Source: Flammulina velutipes
Lineage: Eukaryota; Basidiomycota; Agaricomycetes; Agaricales; Physalacriaceae
Direction of reading: 5' to 3'
DNA length: 64,000 nt
Assembly (NCBI GenBank): GCA_011800155.1
Contig: CM022374.1
Span: 1,922,001 to 1,986,000, forward strand
A program made the translations under genes and the position numbers. This document shows positions 23,171 to 32,129 of the stretch, piece after piece; positions within the stretch are counted from its first letter, which is position 1, and the number at the start of each line of letters is the position of its first letter. The notes below the pieces were generated by a model that did not search any database, was not told where the DNA came from, and saw only the letters and a program-made list of their open reading frames with translations.

Positions 23171-24554
23171 ATGGCCTCAGGAATCGTTAACATTAGGCGC
23201 GACGTCGATGACAAGTTCTACCGCTACCGGTACGTTTCAGCTGTTGGCATGTCGGCGAATTGTGGCTAAGCATTCCGCACAGCATGCCCCTCCTCAACAC
23301 CAAGATTGAAGGCAAGGGGAATGGTATCAAGACGGTCGTTCCGAACATGGCGGATGTCGCTCGTGCACTCAGCCGCCCTCCCACCTACACCACCAAGTTC
23401 TTTGGCTGCGAGCTTGGAGCCCAGACCTCATGTGACGAGAAAAACGAGCGTTACATTGTGAACGGTGCCCATGACGCCAACCGACTCCGCGAGCTGCTCG
23501 ACGTCTTTATCGACAAATTCGTCCTTTGCAGGTCCTGCAAGAATCCCGAGACCGAACTCGTCATCCTCAAGGCTGGCAGGACCGAAGATATCATTCGGGA
23601 CTGCAAGGCTTGTGGCGAACGCACCGGCGTGGACATGCGCCACAAGCTCACCACGTTCATCTTGAAAAATCCTCCTGTCAAGATCAAGAAGGGCAAGAAG
23701 AAGACCGGCGCCGGTGATGCTGCTGGAGGTGTTGGAGGTGGCGGGGACAGTACGCCTGACGGCGAAGACGGTCCTGATGGCGGGGAGAGCGACGATGAGT
23801 TGACCAGGAAAATCAAGGCCGAGGCCAAGGAACTTAACACCGAGACCGCCTTGGCCAAAGAGGACTGGTCCGCTGACACCTCTCCGGAGGCTGTGAAGCA
23901 ACGTATCAAAGCGCTCGAAGGCAACATGACGAACGTATCCCTCAACGGTGGTGACGATGACGGAAGCGACGACGACGCCAATAGCCCCTACTCTGTCCTA
24001 GGAAGGTGGATTGAGGACAACCGGGACAGCGAGGATCCCAAGGCATTTTCCATCGCCATCTACAAGAGGGCTGAAGAACTGGGCATTGACAAGAAGCACA
24101 AGACCGTGCTTGTCCTTGTACAAGCGCTGTACACCCAGAACGTGCTCACTCAAATTCCTCAGTATGCTGCCTTGTTTGCCAAGGTAAGTTCACTGTCGTT
24201 TTCGCGAGATACGTATCTCAATTCATTCATAGATGGTATCCTCCGAGAAGCACCAGAAGGCTATGCTCGGTGGTATTGAGCGCCTCGTCGGCTTGACATA
24301 CCCCGACCTTCTCGCCGCTGTCCCTAAAATTCTTATGGGTCTCTACCAAGCTGACCTGCTTGAGGAGGAAGTCATTACCCAATGGGGAACCCATGTCAGT
24401 AAGAAGTATACCGACAAGGAGACGAGCAAGATGGTGCGCAAGGCCAGCGAGCCCTTCCTCAAAGTACGTCACTGCTATTGCTTTATCAGCTTCTTACTGA
24501 CCTGCTATTCAGTGGCTTCAAGACGCTGACGATGATGACTCTGAGGAAGAGTAA
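23171..24554 (+). CDS. TIF5: translation initiation factor eIF5
   Basis: Exons 23171-23229, 23283-24183, 24233-24463 and 24513-24554 give 410 residues. The N-terminal domain begins with [16 protein letters not shown] and contains [32 protein letters not shown] and a C-x2-C ... C-x2-C zinc ribbon ([10 protein letters not shown] ... CKACG). A Gly/Asp-rich linker follows. The C-terminal W2/HEAT domain ([28 protein letters not shown] ... [17 protein letters not shown]) ends with the acidic-aromatic box [13 protein letters not shown]. eIF5 is the GTPase-activating protein for eIF2 in the 43S complex. The conserved Arg near residue 15 (DKFYRYR) is present. Confidence 0.95.
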
Positions 24555-25018
24555 AAAGTTTATACAAGTCTATCATCTCTTTCTGTAATTGAATCCAAAA
24601 TCGAATTGAACTTCTGTAGTCGTCGTGGTTGGTGACAAGGAGCACGATGTCTTCTCGAAGTTTCTTACATTGATGACCGGTCACTGCTAGTCAGACGCAA
24701 TGGACTTCAAGCTTAGCAGTCTTAGATTGACCACCTCTCGTGATGGTGACCCCATTGCGCATATGATAAAGCCGTTGGGTACGTCAGCGCCTTTTTCTTT
24801 CATCTCTCAAAGTGATGAGCTGCGCATCGTGAGCTCCAATCAAGGCTCCCACCCAGCCTCAGTGGATTTCACGGAGTGATAAAAGGATATTAACCCATGT
24901 CCAATTTAATTGAACCTAACAAACGACTACGAGGGCGCACTGTTAGTTGGTTGAAGCACGAGGAGCCATTCAAACGTGATTCCAAGATAAAGTGAAGTTT
25001 GTCGATACATTGATAACA
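24555..25018. other. intergenic between convergent genes
   Basis: Between the eIF5 stop and the stop of secreted-family copy 3. No gene or repeat seen. Confidence 0.5.
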
Positions 25019-25724
25019 TTAGATGTTTTGGTCACGTCCTGGACCATATGCGTCTTCGTCTTCATCTTCGTAGGAGTCATAGCCTGAGATAGAGATCAGG
25101 CCGTCGCTCTTGTGTTAATATCCAAAGTACTTACCGGTGTCCCCCACTTGTGATTCATTGCCACTGCCAACGTCTGAGATGGGAAAATTTGGTCAATGGT
25201 CCTCGTGTCCACAGGAAATGTTCTTACCAGATTCCTCGACTTCATCCTCCTCGTGCTCATTTTCTTGTTCTTGTTCTTGTTCTTCATCATCATCGAATTC
25301 TTCCTGAAGTTCAGGCTACTGCTTCTGTATCAATACGAGAATGACCTACCTAATAGCGGTTGTGTATCCTCAGTCTCTTCGGTATCCTCGAAATTGTCCT
25401 CAGGCACACGATCGGCGGCTGCTTCCTCAGCAGCTTTTTGACATTCATGACTGTTGTTGCGAAGAACCTTCTTGACTCCTCGAACGTTGATGATCCTTGA
25501 GCTGCAATGCGGAAGTTCTTCTGATTGGGACCCAGAAACATAATCCGGAGTGTCCGACTCGAATCGGCGTCCAACTTGAGCATCCGCATTAGGTCTTCAA
25601 GACATCAGTCAACATCTCAAGAAAATAACCAGTGTGCGACGTACCCGGCTGCGGCGCTGGCGAGAACGGAGGCTGCACTGAGCGCAACAGCAAGGAAAAC
25701 AAAAAGGGAGGATTTGGCGAACAT
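25019..25724 (-). CDS. small secreted acidic protein, family copy 3 (about 166 aa)
   Basis: ATG at 25724; exon 1 is 25724-25645, followed by four introns. The signal peptide is FVFLAVALSAASVLA. The core is NADAQVGRRFESDTPD ... PHCSSRIINVRGVKKVLRN, with a second Cys in HECQK. The C-terminal half is extremely acidic (EQEQEQENEHEEDEVEE) and ends YDSYEDEDEDAYGPGRD, an ending shared with copy 4. The acceptor after the second exon is an AAG, as in copies 1 and 4. Exon 1 is 80 bases, as in copies 2 and 4. It is head-to-head with a decayed partner at 26.19-26.52 kb. Function unknown; probably secreted. Confidence 0.75.
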
Positions 25725-25758
25725 GTTGAAAAATTTGTTGGAATGAGTTCTTTAGGTT

Positions 25759-25882
25759 AGACGGCCTGCGTCTGAGAAATAATAATCTTTAGAGACTGTA
25801 TAGAGGGCTTTATATAGCAGATATTGAACTGGTAGACAACGCTGGTGTGGGGTGGACGGCATAGTGATGTGGCGTGGGAATT
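25759..25882 (-). promoter_or_regulatory. promoter module and 5'UTR palindrome of secreted-family copy 3
   Basis: On the minus strand: the CACGCCACA-NNN-CTATGCC module starts at 25876 (152 bases from the ATG), TATATAAAG is at 25808-25816, and the palindrome is at 25759-25773. The palindrome is identical to that of the other three copies. Confidence 0.7.
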
Positions 25883-26189
25883 CGCTAGTGCTGTAAATAG
25901 CTAGCGTTGTCGATTTAGCTAGCCAATAGCGATGACGTTGTACACTTTTATAACCTCGTTTCTCGCATCAACGACGAATCTTCACTGCCCGTAGGATCTA
26001 CTTGGGATTTATCCTATGGAGATCAACGTCTGTTACCTGTGAACGGCGACGACCGGTACACATAGAAACATAGATCGCAGTGCGTTGCTTGGAAATTGAT
26101 CTGTGCACATCACACTGGAGGCTGTAACGTTGGGATACGAAGGTAGTCTAAACTTAGACTTTGAATCGTCAACGAACGACATTGCGGCG

Positions 26190-26520
26190 TCACTTGTCCT
26201 TTTGCCATCGTGATGGTCAATCTCCTTCAACGCGAATCTCGACCTGTTCGACCACCGCCCAAATTTCTTGCGACCTTGACAAGGAGCTCTCAAAATTTGT
26301 GATCAAAGCTGTCTATTAATACTCCAACACCGACGACGATTTTGAAGACGACCCAAACTATGAACATCCCCCGTACAGAAAGAACTAGTCCTCATCCTAG
26401 CGGATCTCTATGATCTCCTTCCATACTCCAATGAACAGGGAAGAGACTTTATTTGATATCCAATACGATGCCGATGAGCTGCACCAAATATTCGATTTTG
26501 ACTTCTCCTCGAGTGTGAAA
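26190..26520 (+). pseudogene. decayed 5' end of the WD40-type partner gene (copy 3)
   Basis: Aligned with 29105-29470: GGCGTCACTTG-CCTT-TGCCATC, then TCAATCTCCTTCAACGCGAATCTCGACC, the GAAGACGACCC acidic block, and the near-identical ACGATGCCGATGAGCTGCACC. Stops interrupt the frame (for example TTTGTGATCAAAG and TAGTCCTC) and about 30-40 codons are missing before the last block. Similarity ends just after 26510, where an unrelated kinase-like fragment begins. Confidence 0.75.
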
Positions 26521-26529
26521 AGCAAGTTG

Positions 26530-27123
26530 CCCAGAGGGCGCTACTACACTACCGATCTCGATGCTATTGCTGCCGCCCGCTGGCCGGACTTACAATCCCC
26601 GCAGGCAAATCCCCTGGCCCCACTGGTGGTGGTTGGATCCGCCACGACTTCTCCCATGATTGCTTGTCAGCGCTCCAGTACCACACGATCCGGCAACTCG
26701 AGGCACAAATAAACAAGGTATGCTTTCCGCTCGCTTTTGCCAGTAGTGCTTCGTATTGACACCCCCGTGCCCCGGTGGCAAGGTGCTTCACCAGGCTCTA
26801 GGGAATAATAATATTCGCGTTGATTCCCAAACTGAGATTGTAGACGGCTTCATTTGTCTATCAGACCCCAACGATTACAATTCCATAATCAATGATGGAG
26901 GAAAATTGTCACTGTGGGCCATCGACTTTGGCTGCACGTGCTTCCTGCCGCCGCCCTCCTTCAAGTTCAAGTTTGTATTCTACTCGTTGACGAGCTCGTC
27001 AGACGTTTTTGCGCAACGCGTGGCACATCGCGTCAACTATCGGTGTTCTGCCAACTTCCAAGCGATGAGGTTTGCTTCGGGTGGACTGGCCATTTTTAAT
27101 AACAACGCCTTGGGTAAGTAATT
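26530..27123 (+). pseudogene. kinase-like (aminoglycoside-phosphotransferase type) fragment
   Basis: Two exon-like pieces flank a putative intron at about 26719-26780. The first reads GKSPGPTGGGWIRHDFSHD ... LEAQINK. The second reads CLSDPNDYNSII then LWAIDFGCTCFLPPPSFKF and VAHRVNYRCSANFQAM-RFASGGLAIF-NNNALG. The order of CLSDPND, a DFG-like IDFG and a downstream R-x-NY...SAN matches the C-terminal half of fungal kinase-like proteins of the APH superfamily. The N-terminal lobe is missing and the first exon is out of a continuous frame with the start, so it is a fragment. Confidence 0.5.
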
Positions 27124-27635
27124 CAGTCTCAATACATGACAGTACTCACCATAGGTGCTAATGTCAAGCGACGTCCAACTCTATCAAGGTCACCAATGGA
27201 CAGAGTGCCTCAATGTAAGGACCTGTGCTGTAATTTCTTGAGAACCATACCCTCGTCCTCCAAATAAGAGACCTTGCATTACTCTTCTCTGCTATAACTC
27301 TATCACAAACCTTCTCAACACTCGTCAAGTTTGGTAAGTGCCAGTGAGATGCAGATGGTTACGTCGACTAGGATAAGCATATTGGTGTTCGAGGCATTTG
27401 CCACTGTGTATGTTGAGACTCCTCGAAGTTCTCGAGGACTTCATCCGCCTACTTTGCTAGATTCATTGTTCAGAACCCCTTTCGTGTCGACATTTAAACA
27501 CCGGCTGGCCGCACATTACTGTGAACGATGAAATACCTCTGACTCACATGTCAACTTGGTATAGGACTCAGTATAGACCTGTAGAATCAGATGATCATGC
27601 ATGATATTACTACGCGCGCATAATTGACAGTACAA
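27124..27635. other. spacer without a gene
   Basis: No coding signal of note. It separates the kinase-like fragment from the 3' end of secreted-family copy 4. Confidence 0.4.
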
Positions 27636-28391
27636 TTATATACCTTGGTCACGTCCTGGACCATTATATGCGTCTTCGTCTGGATCTTCGTAGGAGTCGT
27701 AGCCTAAAGAGAGAGATCAGTCGGTCACTCTTACGCTGATTTCTAAAGTCCTTACTGGTGTCCTCATCATCACCATCTGAAATAGAAGAAATTGCGGTCA
27801 GCTTGAGTTGACTTTTAGCAAGAAAGCTCTCACCAGATTCATTGGGCCGAGAGGTGGCATCCTCACCATCCTCGTCATCCTCGTCGTCTGAGGGAACATA
27901 CTCTGATTGTCCTTGTGAAGTTCACTCTGCTGCATTTGTGTCGATATGATAAGTGCTCACCTGGTAAAAGCGGCCTCTCTTCTTCTGCAAGTTCCTTTGT
28001 CCCATCTACTTCATCGCCTACGAAAGTACCACCAGTGTTCCCAGTGTCTTCGATGGTCTCGTCCTCATCGCCGGTTCTGAGATCGTCCTCCTCTCGGCAT
28101 GATTGCAAGTGACTGTCATTACGAATAACCTTCTTGACTCCTCGGACATTGATGACCTTTTCGGAGCAATCTGGTCTTTCTTTTGACTGGGACCCGGAAA
28201 CAGAATCCGAAGTGTCCGACTCGAAGCGGCGTCCGACTTGAGCATTCGCATTAGGTCTTGATGATACAGTATCAGTCAACATCTCAAGAAAATAATCAGT
28301 GTGCGACGTACCCGGCTCCGGCGCTGGCGAGAACGGAGGTTGCACTGAGCGCAACAGCAAGGAAAACAAAAAGGGAGGATTTGGCGAACAT
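27636..28391 (-). CDS. small secreted acidic protein, family copy 4 (about 180 aa)
   Basis: ATG at 28391; exon 1 is 28391-28312, followed by four introns. The signal peptide FVFLAVALSATSVLA is almost identical to copy 3. The core is NANAQVGRRFESDTSD ... PDCSEKVINVRGVKKVIRND, with the second Cys in SCREED. The acidic tail includes PSDDEDDEDGED and the shared ending YDSYEDPDEDAYNGPGRD. Copies 3 and 4 are the closest pair, and copy 4 resembles copy 1 in the GRRFES-DTSDS region. It is head-to-head with the only intact WD40-type partner (29127), 735 bases apart. Function unknown. Confidence 0.78.
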
Positions 28392-29126
28392 GTTGGAGAA
28401 TTTGTTGGAATGAGCTCTTTAGATTAGACGGCCTGCGTCTGAGGTGATGGAGGATGAAACTGCACACTGGCATTTATATAGGTGTAGCCATTGACTGGCA
28501 GACATGGCAAGAAAGTGATGGTGGCATAGCACTGTGGCGTGAGAATTATCTAGCAGTTTGCTGTGTGTACCGTAAATGACTAGCGATGAATCTATCAATA
28601 CTCAAATAGTGATGCCGTCGTAAGCTTCTATACAGCCTCTTTTCTGATGTAGTGCTGTATGGGTCTCTGGATTATCTATGACTTGTTTCTGACTGGGCAC
28701 AACTCGTTTGACTAACTGGATCTGTCACGATGCATAACGACCCAGATATACATAAGTGGTATGGGATCTGGGGGCCCTGGAGTGCGAGTTCCCTACACCA
28801 TAGCTTTCAGAAGGAGTACCTTTGACCAACAATGAACTCTTGAGGCTTCCTTTGGCCAATGCATCAAATGGAAAAAAGCTAACGTCACGAAAAGCGTGGC
28901 GAATGGATAGGACCGCTCCGACCCGACAAGGGCCGAAAGTGAGAGTTATCCAGCCCCAGTTTCTCACACGTTGCGCTGCATTACAGTGCCTCTACAGCAG
29001 TTTCATGCCATCACTACGCTTCACTACAGTACATGTAGGGCTTTGAAATACGACTTCAAGGAATGCAGTGCCTCGATCGTGACGTTACAGTGACAACGTG
29101 GTGGCGTCACTTGCCCTTCTGCCATC
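28392..29126. promoter_or_regulatory. bidirectional intergenic region of the secreted/WD40 pair
   Basis: On the minus strand it holds the 5'UTR palindrome (28426-28440), a TATATAAA box (28473-28480) and the CACGCCACA-NNN-CTATGCC module (starting at 28541, 150 bases before the ATG), with further upstream similarity to copies 1 and 2 (ACACA-CAAAC-GCTAGATA). On the plus strand the last 40 bases before 29127 (GGCGTCACTTGCCCTTCTGCCATC) are conserved in the decayed partner at 26.18 kb. Confidence 0.6.
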
Positions 29127-31267
29127 ATGTTCAATTATCTTCAACGCGAGTCTCGACCAGCGCGACCAGCGCGAAAATCGCTTTCCGCTTTGGAGAAGGA
29201 GCTCTCAGCTTTTATGGCAAAACATGTCTATTCCAACACCGACCCCGACGACGAAGACGACCCCAACTCTGAAGAGCCCTCTTACTTCACCCGTCAAAAG
29301 GAATTTGTTCGAATTCTAGCGGATCTTTGTGATCTTGTCCGCTACGCCAATAAGCAGGAAAGCGACGCCCTCGTCGAGCGCGTCGATGATTTGATATCGA
29401 ATGTCATCACCAACAACTACGATGCCGATGAGCTGCACCAAATATTCGACACCGACGTGTCATCATTCGGGCACGTCGATGGCAGCTTGATAGAGAGCAC
29501 AGATCCTGCTATATCCGTTGGTACGCGGACACGATCTCTCTCCAATTCGCCCTAACGTGAAGCCCAGGCCAGGGCGCGGTGGACATGCTGAAGTTGCTTA
29601 CCGCGAAGCTCTACGGCGATACTACTCCCAGTGGTGCCTCTTTGAGTGAGTGGATCGATTCATATCCAATGGGGAAAAAGTTATCATTATTTATAGATTC
29701 TGTCTTCGGTGGCCTATTTGGCGAGAGTATATCTTGGAAAGACACCATCGAAAAGCCGCATCCATCCACTACACCATTGTCGCGCTTCAACAAGACATTT
29801 TCGCGTCCTTGGTCTTGTCCGTACAACGAACCCCTGGCACAAGCGGTGTACGAAGCTCGTTGTGAAGTCTCCAACCATGATCTGGCCCTTCCTATCAAAC
29901 TACACCTCTCTGCTGGCGATGCATGTCTCGCCTCTATCTGCATGGGGGGATGGAAGAATCGCGATCCTCTCCTCTACACGTACCTTCTGGACAACGACAA
30001 AGACAAATTCCCAAGGTCAAGACATCCTGGCCCCGGATTGGAGTCCATCGCCACACAAGTCACCACCGATGCGCCGAGAAAGCTGGTTTTTATTGCGGAC
30101 GACGAACGCGTGAAATCCTTTCACTGGGAGACCGATTTAGCAACACACACCCTCAACTCTGGCTCCAAGTTTCGCGGGCCCATCTTTGTTCTTTCTAATG
30201 GCAGCCTCCTTCGCGCCGGACGGGGTTGTGCCGCGGTCTGGAAACTGGACGATATCGAAACCCATGGGCCAAGAGGCAGTAACAGAATTGGCAAGAAGTT
30301 CAGCGTGGAGGATTCCTGGCGCGACGATCCAGAGGAGATCGAGAGATCTTCTGGTACCGCACCGACCTCGAAATTGGTCTTCGAAGAAGCGTTGCAAAAG
30401 TCGACGATCTCGGATTGGGCGGCCCATCCATCTTCTCCGAACACGATGTTATCGGCTACGGAGTACGCGTTGGTTTCAATCGACATGGAGCATGGTGCTA
30501 AAGTGGGAACTAAATTCATTGGTCAAGGTGGTTCCGCGACTGGTATTGAAACGGATCCTGGTGTGGCGCCCGACACGTTTGTGACGGGATGCATTGATGG
30601 ATATATTCGCATGTGGGACGTACGTCAGCCTTTGCCGGTATTGACCATCGCTGCGGGAGATAGATCAAATCCATGCGCGGCGTTCGCTCATCCTGGAGGG
30701 ATTCCCAGTACGTTGGAGTCTCAGACACGACCGCAAACTACTCACATCTCTACTAGTAATATTTGGTGGTTGTGAAAAGAACGAGGCTGTGAAAATGTGG
30801 GATGTTCGTGGGCGGAAAATGGTCTATGAGCTTGCCACAGGGAACAACCGTGTCGCAGATATTGCTTGGGATCGGACAAGAAATACACTCTATGCAGCGA
30901 CAGAGTGCATGACAATGGATCGTATGGGCTCTCGTTTCGATTATCGACCGGCGAAGATTCCGAAATGGCAAAAGAGCGGCCAGGAGGAAGCCGAAGAGGT
31001 CGATGAGGGTGACGATTCTGAAGAATGGGAGGACGACGAGGACGATGAGGATGACGAGGATCGTGCATGGCCTCAGAAGGCTTTCCATAATGAGGATTAC
31101 TTTGGCGTGGCGTACGATGCTGGAAATCATGGCCTTCGTAAGTCTTTATTAACTGTCTGATCTGCTTTACTAATGTTCTCCTAGTGCGTTATCAGTTTAA
31201 GGTAGACGCAGACCCGTCGGTCATTCCTGAGTACGGAGACGCTTATCCAGGGGAAAGCACATGGTGA
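29127..31267 (+). CDS. WD40-repeat protein, intact partner of the secreted family (665 aa)
   Basis: Exons 29127-29520, 29568-30707, 30757-31137 and 31185-31267. The N-terminal 130 residues are helical (FVRILADLCDLVRYANKQESDALVERVDDLISNVI) after an acidic block. The second half has WD-type blades: FVTGCIDGYIRMWDVRQP, FGGCEKNEAVKMWDVRGR and VADIAWDRTRNTLYAATE. Blades in between are weak. A strongly acidic insert (EEWEDDEDDEDDEDR) precedes the C-terminus. It is likely a scaffold for protein interactions; no signal peptide is seen. It stands divergently to secreted-family copy 4. Three other loci carry only the decayed 5' end of this gene. Confidence 0.75.
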
Positions 31268-31456
31268 AATGTAATTTCTTGTCCTCATAACTCATGCATT
31301 GTAACATGATGTTCTCAGTGACGAATCCTTTTATTCGTGTATCAATGTAACTGTACACTTCCCCTCAATGGCCATCTCTTTGTTCGTACAATGTCCTTAG
31401 ACAATGACTTTGTGATCTTACATTTTTATTTGATGAACAATGGACGTTCCAATGCA

Positions 31457-31463
31457 TATAAAG
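31457..31463 (+). promoter_or_regulatory. TATA box
   Basis: TATAAAG, 80 bases upstream of the ATG at 31543. Confidence 0.5.
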
Positions 31464-31542
31464 ACTTTCATGTTGATCATGAGCACTCAACTTAACTCCC
31501 CTCTACAACTTAACATCTGACCTCTAAATCTTTCCAGACATC

Positions 31543-32037
31543 ATGGAAAACCAGTTCATCGAAGTCTACGTTGCCCAATATGGCTCAAGCTTCCCAACTG
31601 TCCAAAACCCTCGCATCTGCCACCGCTGGGCTATTATCTTCATGTCACCGCTCCCTAACCAGCTTCTGGGTGTTTCCTACGGAGCCGTTGGAGACTTCAG
31701 AATGTTGCAAGTCCTCCCTCCCCAGCGCGTCTCCTTGCTGGAATCGAGGGACTACAAGGGCCGCTGTCGCATTGGCCGCATCGCCTCGCATGTCTTCATC
31801 AAAAAGGGCCAGGATTCCGCCCATGCAAAGCTGTTGGCTACGCCTGTGCGCAACGATCTTCCGACTTGGAACGGTCAGGACTGGGTGGTAGATGCCCTCA
31901 TCGGAATCAAAGACTTGGGGGAGTTTTCAAAGGACCTCTCTGTGAATGGCATTCAAAGGAAGCTGAATGGCGCTATGAGGGAGGACTCTACTAGCCTGAG
32001 TGTGGAAATGATGCTAAAGGACATGAAGCTGTTGTAA
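31543..32037 (+). CDS. hypothetical protein, DUF6914-like (164 aa)
   Basis: Single exon, unusual for this window. The chain contains NPRICHRWAIIFMSPLPNQLLGVSYGAVGDFRMLQVLPPQRVSLLESRDYKGRCRIGRI, a beta-rich domain with a conserved His-Trp, then a helical C-terminal half (WVVDALIGIKDLGEFSKDL). The arrangement resembles the small fungal DUF6914 group of unknown function. A TATA box lies 80 bases upstream and a Thr/Ser-rich 5'UTR precedes the ATG. No signal peptide. Confidence 0.5.
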   Translation: MENQFIEVYVAQYGSSFPTVQNPRICHRWAIIFMSPLPNQLLGVSYGAVGDFRMLQVLPPQRVSLLESRDYKGRCRIGRIASHVFIKKGQDSAHAKLLATPVRNDLPTWNGQDWVVDALIGIKDLGEFSKDLSVNGIQRKLNGAMREDSTSLSVEMMLKDMKLL

Positions 32038-32129
32038 CTTGAGGAGAAGACGCGCTTTGTTGATACGGATCGGCAATTCATTTTTTGTGTAATAATAAGT
32101 AAACCTTGTACATCTTTTGGGTATCCGAG

